DNA of 64,000 nt from Pomacea canaliculata (GCF_003073045.1 NC_037594.1:26418927-26482926), one strand, 5' to 3'. Positions 12,356 through 25,933 are shown, numbered from the stretch's first letter. A program made the numbers and translations. The notes: a model not told the origin generated them from the letters alone.

Positions 12356-14360
12356 CTTGTCGAGCGGTAGATGCTGTTCATGGTGATGTGGTGCTGTATG
12401 AACAGATCATGCTGCATGTATTCGACTGTTTACTTCAGATTTTTGCTGAGGATTTTTTTTATTATTATTTTGTCTTCTTCAGATGCAGAAGTGGCTGCAG
12501 TGTAATATTTCAGAGAAAGTAATGTTGTGAAGTTTAGGAGAAAGGGTACTTATTGGTTAATGTTGATGTAATTTTGTTGTTTGAAAATCCAGAATTGATA
12601 ACAAAGTTAATCAGAGGGAGAAACCTGAAGAGACACACAGAAAAGTTTTAGGGAGACAAGTTAGTTCTATGGCTGATTATCTTCGAAGATATTTGAAATG
12701 GGCAGAGAAGAGTCTTTTGCTAGCAGCAAAGAAAAGCCCATATATTTTGTAGGATCATCCTCTCTCCATGACTTACAGAAAGAAGTGTGAAACAGTCTAA
12801 AGTCCAAGGTTTGGGTGAAGTTTTAACCTAAGGACTCGTATATAAAAGCACAGAGACCATATATGTAACTCAATGTTGCTTTTAAGCAGCATATATGTGC
12901 ACAAACTAGGGCAGCAATGTTTGTAGCATAATCTTTTTCAGGTGCATTTTTTTTAAAGGGGCGTCGGTGGGTTGCAGGAATTAGTATTAGATCACTTTTA
13001 TGAGATTTTCTAGTATGAAAAAGAAAAGAAATAATCTTGTCATTATTGTGATAAGCATGTTGAAATACTTTAAATCACTTGCATTGTATTGCAATCCTGT
13101 GTGTTCCAGCTTGCAAATGATTGTTTTTGATAGCCATTTAGTCCATTCCTTCCTTCAGCAAGCAGCAGAATGAGGGCTAAAGATAGTATTCTATGTTGCA
13201 AAGTAATCAAGAAGACCAGGCCATATATACAATGGTCTAACTTTCTAGTCTTGATCACCCAAATCATTCAGCAACATGAAGCTGTTGCGCAGCATTGTTT
13301 TCCATTTACCTAGTAATTCCAGTTGTGATACAACCAGTTTTTTTGTTGTTTTCATTGAAAAAACTGGCTTCAGAGTTTAATAAGTATTGATTGCATGTGA
13401 GTGGTCTGTCATTGCAGAAGGGAATCAGTTGCGCTATACTCACCTTCTCCAGGTTGTTTGGTTTAAGTGGTTATTTTTCAGGTTTCTTTCTCTTTTTGAA
13501 TATATTTTCTTAGCAAGGCATCGCAACACCCACCTCAAAGCTCTATCCAAAAACTCATTTTGTGTGCTACCCATGACATAAAAAGTGCCAAGCCTTAGTA
13601 AATTAAGCAGGCTAAAAAAAAAAAGAGCAATATTTGTGCAGTCTGTGACATTCATCTATGAGTTGAACAAACATTTTACAAACATTGAAAATACTGCCAT
13701 TTTGCCGTCTGATGTTCCCTAAATAAAACCATTCACCTCTTTTTGCTGAGATTACCAGGGTATGTGTGGTTTGTTAGCAAGTTTGACAATTCATTGGGTT
13801 TGGCCAGTTGCATTTATGTTTGTTTTCTTCCTCTGTGATCAGTTTTGACAGCAGTCCCCCAGTGTTGTGTTCTGTCCTATTAGGAATATCCAGTCTGGCA
13901 CAGATCACTTGATCCAGTTCTTAAGGTGAAATAAAACACAGCTTGTATGTTGACCTTTGTGAACTACCTAAGTCTTTCTTTGGATGAGCAGTAAATGTGA
14001 ATCACTGGCCAGGTTTTGTTATGCGAGTGCTTGCATCTCCCGTGAAACTGTTTCACTGATGATTTACCACACCTTCTGCTGATTTTGTTTTCAAAACTGT
14101 AATTTTAGACATTTTTCATCTTATAAGATGTGGTTGCATTAACAACCAGAGTGGTGATAACTTTGTCTATTTATAATTACTTTTTGTAAAGAATATGTGC
14201 TTAAAATATTGTTTCACAATCAGTTTGTATTTTTGTTCAGTATTCAGTTATCTTGTGCATTGAAAGGGTGGTGGATGCATGTGTGTGTACTTCGATCTGT
14301 GGATGTAATATTGTCAACAGCTGAAAAAGGCTTTAATCTAGAAACCTTCATTCATTAAAT
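12356..14360 (+). other. SPAG1 3' UTR and downstream DNA
   Basis: No open frame resembles a protein and no splice-bounded exon was seen. A canonical polyadenylation signal AATAAA lies at 13722-13727 and a second AATAAA near 13931-13936, so the SPAG1 transcript may carry a 1.4-1.6-kb 3' UTR. Which signal is used cannot be told from sequence. Confidence 0.4.
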
Positions 14361-14767
14361 GACTGTCACAAACCACACCAGAGGCTGCCTGTGGTGCATG
14401 CCTTTCCACCTCAAAGAACCGGCAAACCAGGGTTCAAAACCATAGACACTGGATGGTTTTATGTTGTAGGGAGATGGCAGCTGGTGAGACCTTGAGCTGA
14501 CGTCACACCTTGAAAACCGTTTATCGATTGCCGTGGAACTGAGAGAATGGGGAGCGAGGTCGGATGATGCGCCGGGCATGAATACAAAGCCTGCATCGCT
14601 CGCTATCCTCTCTCCTCTTGCTGCTTGTGTTTCTGAATGTAACGAGTTCGTAGAATTATCAGTTTGTTCCACGTCAACCTCACTAAATACTATTTCTTAC
14701 CTACTGAAGTATACGTACTGTGGCTTTGTAGTGCGCTTTGTTTTGTTTTGTTGAGGGAGGGGAGAAG

Positions 14768-14970
14768 AAATCGTTGCATGTGATTTTTTTCATTGCCTTT
14801 GTATGACCTGTTACTGGCGCAACAACCAACCTTTCCCTCTCTGAGTGTTGATGGCACAAATCAGAAAAAAAAAACCAGTTGCGTGTGATTCTTTCATTGC
14901 CTTGGTATGACCTATGTCGCTGGCACTCCGCAAAACACTAACAACCAACCGACCCTCCCTCTCTCTCTCT
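14768..14970. repeat. Diverged tandem duplication, about 105-bp unit
   Basis: The segment near 14768-14862 (TTGCATGTGATT, CATTGCCTT, GTATGACCT, CAACAACCAACC, CCCTCTCT) recurs at about 14877-14970 with the same order of motifs and moderate divergence. It is a local two-copy tandem duplication in intergenic DNA with no coding content. Confidence 0.65.
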
Positions 14971-17900
14971 CGGGTTGCTCGGGACTTACTGGCTGTGAGG
15001 TCCCTAATTCATGATGTGATTCTCCTCCCCCTCTCCCACGGATGCCCATGATGGTGGCTGATGCCCCAGGTCAAAGGCGAGAGGTCAGCAGCTCCGGCCT
15101 GGGAGTGCCGATCATGGCCGGCAAGATCGATTTTCTACACGCGCCCTGCTTTTCTGTCGGCTGTTGGTCTTTGCTCCCGTCATCTTCATCGGCACGATTT
15201 CTAAACAAAAGATTTTTGCTAACCACGGTCTGGCCATGTTTCTCTAATTGCTCATCGTGTACACATTCTAGCATTCCGTTCTCTTCATTCCATCTGTTGT
15301 TATTAGTTTTGACCCTGCATTTGTTAGATGCAGAAAATAATGTTCTGTTTATCCTACACCCGTCATCGTCATTTTTTTTCTCTCTTCCCATCTCTTATTC
15401 TGCTCGTGTTTATCACCTTCCAGCAGTTTGGCAACCGTTTTTACGGAATGTCGTCGTTAATACTTTCAGTCGGCTGACGGCGTCGTTGGTGTTCTCTCAC
15501 TGCGCCGTTTGTTATTCTTTGGTCACGTGTCTGACCCTCTCTGTGTGGCACCTTCACTCTTGCGTACCAGGCAGTTTACAGTTGTAGTTAATGCGATGAT
15601 GAATGTTGCCAAAAGTTCAAGGCATACGCATACCTGGTGATGTGCCACGTGCAGGAAGGATCATCAGGTCATCGACAAACAAGAGATGAATGCCTGTAAA
15701 TGTCGGAGTACTTCCAGTGCTGTTATCACAGACAAATGCAGTTATTTTCTTGAAAGATTTTTTTTAAAGGATCAAGGAATTTTCGAACCGCGTGTCATCC
15801 GTGGCCATGATCTATTTTTAAAGAAAAATTTACAGGTAGAGCGGTTGTTAGGATGGCGTGTCATTACTACAACGCATACTCGCGCTCGTAAGGAGTGTGC
15901 TCCGAGAGAAAGACACAAGAAAGAGACATGGACGACATACGAAGGACGGACGAATAAACAACAGTACTGATGATTAATTGAAAAAAAAGTATAGAAAACG
16001 TAGAGATGAATCGGGTAAATGATTCTTGAGAGTGAGACGAGTAAGGTAGTAGCCAACAAACGGGGAAGAGGGTGTTGAAGAAGGACGAGAGTGTGGACCA
16101 TTGTTGGGAGTAATGTTTAATGAAGAGATGCGTTTTCAGTGCTCATTCAGAGGATTCAATAGTGAGTAGGTGGTGGAAAAGGAAAGAGTTCCATTGTTTC
16201 GCTGCACAGTAACTAAAAATCCTGTGGCCATATGTTGTTCTGGTGACACGTCTGATGACGAAGGACATGTGTCTGGGTGGGATGTAGGGGAAGAGAAATA
16301 ATCAGGACATGAGACAGCAAAAACTTAAAACAGCACAGTTTGTACTAGATGCCAGAAAGGATGGGTAACCAGTACAGAAAACCAAGGAGAGGAGTGGCAA
16401 GATCCTGTTTCCTCGCTGTGAGCACCAGACGTGCAGTTCTGTACATCATCATCCCTGGTATTAACACCTGCACCAGGTGAGTGGTGCATGCTGGGTAACA
16501 GCAAACGGCGTGGGAGTGGCTCTGTTGTACATAAAAATACCGAGATATGAAAGTAATCCAACCCACGGATGTCTCGCACAGCCATGGACTGGCAACACAC
16601 GTGAGACTTGCTGCCTGACTGGGTGGCAGACGGTCTGCGTGCTCACCTGATGGCGGGTGGGATCGATTGGTGTGTGTGGGGTAATATCTCGGAGCAGAGA
16701 GCTGCTTCCAACAAACTCTCCTTGGTCTGTCGATGTTCTCTGAAACCCACGCGGAAAAAAAACAATAATACTTTGTTCAGTCAAAAGATGCGAAGCAACG
16801 AATAGCATGCATTAGATTCTCGGATTTGAGCCAGTAAACCCACGCACTCCACCCGTGAGCATAATTATTAAAAAATAGTATAGTACTTCTTCTTTCGTCG
16901 TAATGTTTATTTTCATCTTCTCTCTTCTTTCACATTTCTATCTGTAGAAAGAGCGCGAAAAGAGGAAACAAATGTTTTACAATATTTTCAGTGTTAGGAA
17001 ATTTGTGTGTGGAAGGGGAGGAGGATGCTCAGGAGACAAAACTGAGAGGAGTGTGAGGTGAGTGTTGATGATACTGAAGATGTCACGACAATCGTTGCTA
17101 ATTCGTGTATCCTTTTTTTCAACAGGGGCTTGGTGTTGCAACATGCAACCTGATTACAAAGCTTTGAGAGGAAATTATAGTGGGACAAGTCACGACATAT
17201 TGACGATGACATCTGAAATGACAACAGTTGCACCTGCTTGACAAAGTGGACCTAATCATAAAGGTCGTTTCCGCAAGAAGAAAACACAAAGAACTGAAGG
17301 ACTGTCGTGAGAGCAGTTTATTGTGAAAAGTTATTAATAAAGTTGCGAAAATAGCAGCATGGGTTGGTTATTATGAGAACCATCCATTTCCTTGTCTCGT
17401 CTAAGTTATTCGCTTGATGTCCAGGTAAAGAATAATTTATTCATCACAATGAATTTTCTCTGCAGCAGCATCACCTTCGCGTCCAGAAGTTTGATCCGCA
17501 ACAGAAGACAAATAAAAATGAGAGAAGAAGTGTGTATATGTCTTTCCACAGACCACAATCTCCATGTCTGTCATACTATCTACCCGAAACAAGTACGTGG
17601 AATCATCGTCATGCAGTGTACAATTAAATTGGTTGATTCAAAGTTAATTAAATATGTATGTTATATTTCTTGTGTACGTGTTTGTGTGTCATGAATGACA
17701 GTGCTTGTGGCTGGCTGACTGAATGCGAAGACAGATGGTTAGAAGACTAATGATGGAGAGGCTGAAAAAATGAAGCACGATTAAATGGAAGGGGAAAAAA
17801 ACCTCAAAGTGAATTGAGAGTATCAGGAAGCGAACCATCACGCTCGAGCAGAATTAAAGAAGAGACAGTAAACATAATGCAAGACCCAAAAGACAAACAT

Positions 17901-18587
17901 CAAAGCTTCTACATATGATTAACAAATAGCAAACTCAGAGATAGAACGTCTGGTAAGCATATTTACAGAGATGTGTGCCACCAACACAGTGGAGGACACG
18001 ACCCCTTCTCTACCCCCCAAAACCCAATCATTTTCGGATGTGAATTTTCATGCGTCCCACTTACATCGACGATAATGGGAGGGCAGACGAGGGCAGGTCT
18101 TTGACACACGCAGTCAATTCTGTTGACTGGCAACTGAACAAATCTGACATGAATCACAGAGAACGGGTAACACTAAGTACAGACGTTACAGCAGCAAGGT
18201 CAAGAGGTCAGGCGAGGGCTGCCGACTCTCCCGAGGGACGTGAAGGTGAAGTGTGTCAGCCTGGACCCGCTGACCTTATTGGAATGCACCAGAGATTCCT
18301 GAAGATTCTGTGGCTGTGCAGGCATTAAGACCGTACGACGATTACAGTAATTACTGCTGTCATGGCCGGCTAGCACTTCCTATCTCGACATCAGACATGG
18401 CAACAGGCCGGTCTGGCTGGAACTATTTTTCGGTCAGAGAGTCGCACGATTTCTTCTTGAGCTGCAAAGAGAGATGTTCTTGTGCAAGAAGAGAGATGTT
18501 TCCGTGTGTATGGAGAGAGAGAGAGAGGGTTGGAGTGATACATGCCTACAGGTGGATACTCTATAACTGGCTGTATGATTTGTAACA
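14971..18587. other. Intergenic stretch, nothing recognised
   Basis: Open frames up to 181 codons occur (15042-15587) but show no domain, no sensible composition and no supporting splice signals. No SINE, transposon end or RNA gene was recognised. Base composition is more balanced than in the SPAG1 introns. Confidence 0.5.
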
Positions 18588-19075
18588 CTTAAAGGGATTC
18601 TAAAGGCAAAATAAAACTGCTTAGAATGGCATAAAGAGTAGGATACATTTGAATCTCGTCTATTTATATGTGTGTTCATGTGGAAAACGTTGAAGGTTTT
18701 TAGTAGAATGTTGTGTTTAATAAGAGAAATTACACAGGACTCTTTTTGTGCTTCCACGAAGTCTCGTTCTCCGTCACGTGACCCTATGACGTGTGGTTTC
18801 CATAGTGACAACCACGCCTCGAGAATGTGCTGCACCCGATTGCCACGAAAAGTTGGAAAAGATTAAAAATTGTCTTTTCATCAGTTTCCGACAGACAGAG
18901 CCTTACAAGCCTGACACACAGAGTGCGTCATACGATAAAATGACGTCAAATCTTCGCAATGACCCCAGACACTTCCTGTGCGTGTGACGTCACAAGGAGA
19001 CTGACGTCACAATAAGACTCGTCTGCTTGATCATCTCGGGAAGCTATCGTGGTTACTCGGCGGAAGGACACAAAG
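18588..19075. repeat. Dispersed 490-bp repeat, copy 1 (CRE-bearing)
   Basis: The stretch from CTTAAAGGGATTCTAAAGGC to GGCGGAAGGACACAAAG matches 38630-39113, 20 kb away, in the same orientation, with only scattered single-base differences by eye. It contains three palindromic CRE octamers TGACGTCA at 18941-18948, 18985-18992 and 19002-19009. I see no terminal inverted repeat, polymerase III boxes or coding capacity, so the class is unknown. High similarity points to recent spread. Confidence 0.85.
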
Positions 19076-20150
19076 GTCGATTTCACTGGATTTTTTCAAT
19101 GTTTATAAACATCGGCAACCGAAATAGTGCTAATAAGTGGTAATTAAGTGAAAAACCAATCCTTTATTTCTCCTGTATCGCTCTCGTGCTCTGTCATTGT
19201 AACTAAATATATTTTTGAAACGTTAGACGGTCACCAGAGCCTTATCACAAGCCTTGAGTATACCTTTAATTTTGGTGCAAACGCTTCAGTATTCAAAGTT
19301 AGCTAGGGCTACTGTATAAAAAAAATCATGTCAACCCAACATACTTTATTTGAAAAGATGGTTGATGTTTACTTCTACCTGCCACGTGTATGCACCACGT
19401 GATCTCACTGCCTGTACACCCGCTAGATTTGGGAACTTTTTGTTACGCCGCTTGACTGCTTTAATCTGTAATGTCTACTTCTGTAATCATGTCTGTCAGT
19501 TTAATTAGAAAGCTTGTTTGACTGTATTGGCCAGATAATACACCATCATAGTGAGCATGATTCACGTGCTGTATTCAGCAGTTTTACCTGCTGTCTTACT
19601 GCTTTAGAAATTTTGCATATCACCGGAGTTGATCAGTATCGCTCCCTCCTCCACGGTCTGACCCGCAGTCTCACCCGTCAAGATGTCAACATCTTCAGTT
19701 GGCGACGACAGACTTTTCTTGTCCATTCACTGGTCCTGTGTATTATCTTGTCTGTTTGCATCCGTAATTCTTCGAAAATATTTACGACTTGCGTTTAGTA
19801 ATTTTTTTTCTCTTGAATCTCTTAACCTTATATTTTAAAAATAAAACTGATTTTTTTGTGGGGTAGGGGAATGCTAAATGACTAAAAGATTCTTGTCTGT
19901 CTAATAAAATGTTTGTGCTTGAAAATGATGTCTCGGTGAACTGTTATAAAAGGATCTCTTTAGCAACTTAAAAAAATTAGAAAAGTGAATGTTTTGTAAA
20001 AGTGCGGGATTTCTTTCATTCTCGGCCTGACTTATCTGTTGATCAAGTCAAAGATAGGGAAGGACGGGTTCACTTTTGTTAAACAACAATAAAAGGCTTG
20101 TAAACAAGTTTTGTGACTTGTCAACACTCTCCGTTCCGCACCAGTAGCCA
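19076..20150. other. Intergenic stretch, nothing recognised
   Basis: AT-rich sequence with no gene-like open frame. A short motif CACGTGTATGCACCACGTG at 19383-19401 pairs two E-boxes. No other structure was recognised. Confidence 0.4.
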
Positions 20151-20153
20151 GCT

Positions 20154-20291
20154 TGACGTGATAATTACGTGACAGTAGCTCAGCTCGATTGAATCTTCTG
20201 TCCACGTGTCTGCACGACGTGAGAAAGTACGTGGCAATAGCTCCGTCCGCTTTTTTCTTCTTACTTGCACGAATAGCTTCTGCCACGTGTG
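20154..20291 (+). promoter_or_regulatory. Cluster of six ACGTG motifs upstream of the PRPS-like ORF
   Basis: ACGTG cores lie at 20156-20160, 20167-20171, 20204-20208, 20217-20221, 20229-20233 and 20285-20289; the third and sixth are full E-box palindromes CACGTG. ACGTG is the core bound by bHLH factors (MYC/MAX, USF) and, as RCGTG, by HIF. The cluster ends about 510 bp before the predicted start of the PRPS-like frame. Regulatory function is inferred from density only. Confidence 0.4.
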
Positions 20292-20797
20292 TTTGGGGAG
20301 ATACACCATGGTCCTCCTTCAGACCTTGTCCAATCTGTGTTTTATAAGCTGTCTCTTTGCCGATCTTTTCTGCAAAACTCCTACCAGACTGGGATGCGAT
20401 CCTACAGAGCCAGGTAAAGTATCCGGTTCAGAACTGGGTACAGTCGTGTGTCTCGGGATGCACCGGACGAAAGGTCTGTACAATCCACGGACTATTTAAA
20501 CGAGAAGATTTTGTGGAAGAAACCTACATACCAGTCGTGTGAGTTATAAACAACAATACACATTTTATTCTTCTTGTTCTTCCCCTTTTCTGTCAGAATT
20601 TACTTCTCTCCATTCCCCTTTCCTACTCCTTCTCATCTTTGTTCTTTGGACCAAAGATTTAGAAGTTCCTCATGATAGTAACAGAAATAATAAATTTTGA
20701 CAATAACCAGACAGAAGAAATATCTTGCTTTGTCCTAAACTTGTTCATCCAGTACCTCCACGAGCGTGCTGAAACCAGAGAGCAGTTCCAGGACGAA

Positions 20798-21759
20798 ATG
20801 GCGGTAAACATGAAGGTGTTGTCAGGAAGTTCCTGCCCTAACCTCGCCATGAAGATGTGCGAGCATCTGGGCCTGGAGCTGAGCCAGGTGGTCACCAAGA
20901 GGTTGCCCAGTGGAGAGTGGAGTGTCGAGCTGTGCGAGTCGGTGCGTGGAATGGATGTGTACGTCGTCCAGACCGGATGTGACGAAGTGAACGACATGCT
21001 GATGGAGCTGCTGATCATGATCGACGCCTGCAAGATGGCCTCGGCAGGTCGCGTCACCGCCGTCGTCCCCTGCTTTCCTTACGCGCGGCAGGACGAGAAG
21101 AAGCGAGAAAACAGGACGACAGTGACGCCAAGCTGGTGGCCAACATGGTGTCCGCGGCCGGAGCTGATCACGTGATCACCATGGACCTCCACGCCCCGCA
21201 GATCCAGGGCTTCTTCGACATCCCCGTGGACTGCCTGACCGCCGAACCTGCCATCCTGCTGTGGATCAGGAGTCAGATCCCGGACTGGCGCCACTGCTGC
21301 CTCGTGGCCCCTGACACTGGAGCTGCCAAGAAGGTGACGTCACTGGCCGACAAGCTGAACGTGGAGTTTGCTCTCCTCCACGAAGGCCGCACTAAGGTCA
21401 ACCAAACGGTCGCCATGATTTTGGTCGGAGATGTGCGAGACCGCGTCGCCATTTTGGTGGACGACGTGGCGGACGCCTGCGGCACGATGTGTCGCGCGGC
21501 AGAGAAATTAGTGGAGGCCGGTGCCCGCCAGGTGCTGGCCGTCTGCACTCATGGATTCTTCTCAGGTCCAGGCGTCGCCCGCGTGAACGACTCCAAGCTG
21601 GAGATGGTGATGGTGACCAACACGCTGCCCCAGGCCATCAACATGGCGCACAGCACCAAGATCAGGACGATCGACGTGTCGGCCATTTTTGCCGAGGCTG
21701 TACGTAGGACTCACAATGGTGAATCTCTCTCTTTCCTCTTCAGTAACGTTCCCCTCTAA
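20798..21759 (+). CDS. PRPS-like ribose-phosphate pyrophosphokinase, intronless, one frame break
   Basis: PRPS makes PRPP from ribose 5-phosphate and ATP for nucleotide synthesis in the cytosol. The frame opening at ATG 20798 ([12 protein letters not shown]) and the frame ending at TAA 21757-21759 (FLFSNVPL) together cover the family from end to end with no intron. The break lies near 21092-21125: [19 protein letters not shown] is in one frame and [20 protein letters not shown] in the next. The PRPP-binding loop [10 protein letters not shown] and RRTHNGES C-terminus are intact. Two active-site regions differ from human PRPS1: the FSNQE segment reads LPSGE, and the catalytic-loop KER (HKER) reads HEGR, losing the lysine. 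Lack of introns suggests a retrocopy. It is PRPS, not the PRPS-associated protein, since the inserted segment of that subfamily is absent. It may be a diverged paralogue, a pseudogene or a gene with an assembly error. Confidence 0.8.
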
Positions 21760-24700
21760 TTGTACCTCCATCCTTCCTTCCGTTTCCAACTTCTGCAGCC
21801 ATTAAATTTTTTCTCAGTGATTTTTGATCTATCCAGACATCTCATGCCCCTCCTGATGATAGTTAACTAATCTTCATTTCTTTCCTTCGTGCATTCGTTT
21901 GTTCGTTCATTCTTTCCTTTTACTCGTCACGTGATTGCCGGATTGGATGATGGTGGTCGTGCTGGTTCTTTAGTTCGTCGTGATCAGTTATGTAGTCTTA
22001 AACTTTGCAAGACCATGCTTTCTGTGGTGAGGAATTGTAATCATGGCAGCAGCACGTGTTATGTGTAGTTCTGCGATGAGTGAGCTTGAAGCATGTGAGG
22101 AGGCAGGCACGAGCGCGTGCGTGCTTGTGTGCGTGCTCCTATATGAAAACTGAAGTTAAGACTAAAGCAAATAACACAGGGAACTGCAGGTGGGCAGAGC
22201 ACAGTTCACATCAAGAAAGGAAAATTCGCTGTCATCCAACAAGGGTGCCATGGCTGGCGATGGGCAAACACAGCCTCGGTCATCTGTGGGTGCGCGATCG
22301 AAGCCATGGTGGCCCGGTGCCAGAAAAAGTCTGGAGAAAGCCACTGGACCATAAGACTAAAAGCCAGACTCACAAGACTGTGATTTAAAAGAAAGAAAAA
22401 ATCGCAAACACTCCAAGTGTCTGCTGCCGTGTTTGATTGAGTTGAAACCGAGTATAATGATCTGGACCCCGATTTTGTTTTTCTACAATATTGTTGAAAG
22501 AAAGTCATGGGGAAATTCCCGCAGTCAAAGACATTGTTGAGACGACCTGACTGACTGCCATATTCATGCATCGAATTAGTCTGATTGTGTGAGACACCCT
22601 GAAGGACTTGATGGCCACCAGCAGGGACTGCGGGTACAACCTCTCGAACAGAAGGGCCAGTGATAATTTTCTTCGACATTTCAAACCATTTGTGATACTT
22701 TATTTAGTTTCACCTTCCAAAGAATACAAAGCAGCTGACATACAAGTGGCACTAGTGCCTGGGGGCGAGTTGTCATGGCTGTAAGCTGAGAAACGGATGT
22801 GAATACCAGACTTTCAGCAAGAAACCTCAGCTTCCACAGAACTGTCCAACAGCTTCATTGTTCTCTTGTGTCTTTGGCTGCTAGCCGGGGGCCAACCCAG
22901 CCTGAAGTCGATCCATTTTCTGATGAGGTCTTTCTTGGTGAAAGATTAATCATGTAGGCTATGTAACCATGGTTTCCTGCCATCTGCAGCCCTACAGATT
23001 ATGTATCCGTGCTGATCACTTTCTGCTTTTGTAAACAGGGCAAAGGTCTTAACACACCACAGCCTGTGATGAGTTTGATAAAGGATTTTGCTAAATTACA
23101 TCCAGTCCTTACATTTTGTACAGAATATGGTATTTCTGATTAAAAAAAGAAAACATGATCTTGTGTATAAACATCTCTCATCTTTAATACACAATTTACA
23201 TCTTCCTGTTAATGACACCTTGTACTTTACATCTTCAGGTCTTATTGCCAAAGGCAATTAGTACTTTAAAACTCATAACTCTCAATATTTGTGATGCCTT
23301 GTCATTCCAAAGAATACCATAATATATACATTCCTTCCTTCAGCATTACTTTTACATTGTCTTTTACTGAAACAATGCTTTCCACTACAACACAGACAAC
23401 AGCAACCCTCGCCAAATCCAGAGGACTTCGGAATGACAACATTTTTCTGATTCTCTGCCTGCTCTTGTTTATTTTACTATACACATGGGACATCACCTGA
23501 CACCGGGTACATGGACCCTGGTAAACCAGTTGCAACATCCGATCTTGTACTCGCTGCTTCCTGGACTCTACGAGTCCTTCAGTCTTCACTCACCGACCAC
23601 CTGAGTCCAGTCGCTGATGGGTTTGTTTGACAAGAAAAACGAAGATTGAGTTGGAAATCTCAGACAGCTTACAGTGACATCAGAGAACAGGCTGTACGGT
23701 GAATAGGGTTTTTTTTCCCAGTGGAAAACTGAAAAAGGAAAAGAAGTTGTTCAACAAGTGCAAAAAAGTAATTGCAGTGATAATACTTTGATCTTTGGAG
23801 TACAGAAGGTAGGAAAAACTCTTAGCCGGGCTAAATAACCTGGCACTACTTCAAATACTTGTAGTAGGTATCTCATGGATCTGTAACCAGCCTCGAGGAA
23901 ACCAGAAACTAATCAGGTTTAGTTCGCGAACAAAGTGGTCGAACCTCGCACAATCACTCTTTTTTAAAATCTGAAAACGATGAAAAATTCTGTACTGATT
24001 ATTTTCTCAACTATTTAAACCAGAGGTTGCATAGTACTAACAAACAAAAACAAAAAAAGTCAGAAATCACCGCACATTACGAAATTCATGTACAGAGAAA
24101 ATGACTTTAATTCTATTACAACTATCGCACATATAATGCAGACATCTCACCAACAAATATTGCAATACTTTTAGTCCAAACACACCGCAGCTTAAACTGA
24201 CTGAATTGTCAGATGCTAGTTTACACCTGTTCGAAACATTCACATCTGTTGTTGTCGGACATCAGCAGAAATGATATTTTATAAATAATTAATTTTTAAT
24301 CATCCCCATATATATATAGAGAGAGAAAGAGAGGAAAAAAGAGTATTTGGGGTTGTTTGTACTAGGAGGGACAGTCAGTGTCAGGTGACGACGGGTAGGT
24401 CACGTGACTTGTGCCACTGCCCGTGATTTCGCCATCCCACCTTTGACCTCACTCTCTCCAACTCATTCGTCGTCTGGGAGGAATAGCATGTGACCTCTCT
24501 TCCTTCTCACGCCCTGATCCCCTTTTCACAGGTACAAAAATGAATGACTGGAAACATGAAATCTTGCTGAGCTTTGTGGAATGCATGGTGTAAATAATTA
24601 ACATGGATGGATGTGAATGAGCGGGATGACGGATCACAACAGACAGGAGATGAACTGTCACCCTGCACCACTCACTGAGGAGACAAAAAGTAAATAAACT

Positions 24701-25517
24701 GCAAGACTAGTGACTACAAGTGGTTCACCATGCCTTGTAATTACTGTGTTGAATAAACAAGACATAAATGTAGGAAAGATTCATCACCAACAAGAAAATT
24801 ACAGTCCAAGGGAGAAATTAACCAAGTTACCCCTGTTGGTTGTGTGTAGTTAAGTAGACAGTAGCAGGCTATATAGACCGAGAGTTATGACATATATATA
24901 GTAGACAGTAACAGACTATATAGAAAGATAGACAGACTTGTTATGTATGCAGACGACCTATATAGATATGGTATTTAAACAGACGAGAGATGCAGGCTGT
25001 AGAGATAGGCAAGAAGACACAGGCAAGTACAGACTGCCAGGCGAGCACTGGCCGACTGAAAGGAAATGTGCAGAGAGGAAGGAAAAGAAAATAAAAAAAG
25101 AAAGAAAATCGATCAGCAGCAACTACTTTCGGTCCGTCAATACTACCACCGCTCACGTCTTCTGCTCCCTCCCCCACCCACGTGTTGTCACTGTATCGAT
25201 CAGCTAACGACATCCGTGGGCTTCACTAGATGCCACGTGACAGTGGGAGGGTGAGGGGAAGGTAGGTCTGTGGGGGAGGGTAGAGGAGATTGGTCAGTGC
25301 TGAGGTTTCTCTTCCCACCAGGAAGACGGACGGGTCAGTGGCAACTCCATTTTAACGATTTTTCTTTCGATTTTCTCCTCTCCGCATTGATTAAGGATGT
25401 CAGGCATTTTGCTGTGTGGGTCTTGGGGTCGTGAAGAATGGTACAGCGCGAGGGGTCAAAGGTTGTGGCTGAAAAACATGAATGAAGGGAGTTACGTCTT
25501 GCAAATTCCATCCTATC

Positions 25518-25627
25518 AACGCACCATCCACCAACCCACCATCCCATCAACCCAACAACACCACCAGCCCACCAATCTATCAACACATCAACCCATCAAC
25601 CCACCAGCCCACCAATCTATCAACACC
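25518..25627. repeat. Pyrimidine-poor minisatellite (ACC/ATC-rich)
   Basis: Degenerate CAACCCACCA/CATCAACC repeats; the 26-bp block CCACCAGCCCACCAATCTAT plus CAACAC occurs twice (near 25561 and 25601). It is simple-sequence DNA without coding significance. Confidence 0.7.
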
Positions 25628-25882
25628 AACCCCCTGGCACTAGGGTAGATGGCATCATCGACTACTAATGACATTTCTACAACAGCTTCATTCGGTGTCA
25701 GCTTTTTGTATTCTACAGACATGTGCGATGCTCTACTGTCACGTGTATTGGCTTACTGTCATGTGTCATGTCAGTCTGACTATGACGTGTAGTGTTTTAC
25801 TGTCATGTAAATAACTGACTGTCTCACAGCCTTATTAGCAACCCTGTTTCCTATGTCCCCTTACAAAGAAGATCCAACAGCA

Positions 25883-25933
25883 CAGACTACAAGACTACAA
25901 GGACTACAAGACTACAAGGACTACAAGACTACA
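25883..25933. repeat. Short tandem repeat, 17-bp unit
   Basis: GACTACAAGACTACAAG is repeated three times in a row, itself built from the smaller unit GACTACAAG. It is intergenic. Confidence 0.75.

Noticed and set aside
14390-14460. SINE-like stretch with GGGTTCAAAACC
   Set aside because: Only a weak B-box match; no convincing A box or second copy in the window.
15042-15587. 181-codon plus-strand frame
   Set aside because: No recognisable domain, biased Ser/Leu/Phe composition from pyrimidine-rich DNA and no splice or promoter context.
22206-22679. 157-codon minus-strand frame
   Set aside because: No family resemblance and no exon signals; I could not tie it to a transposon family.
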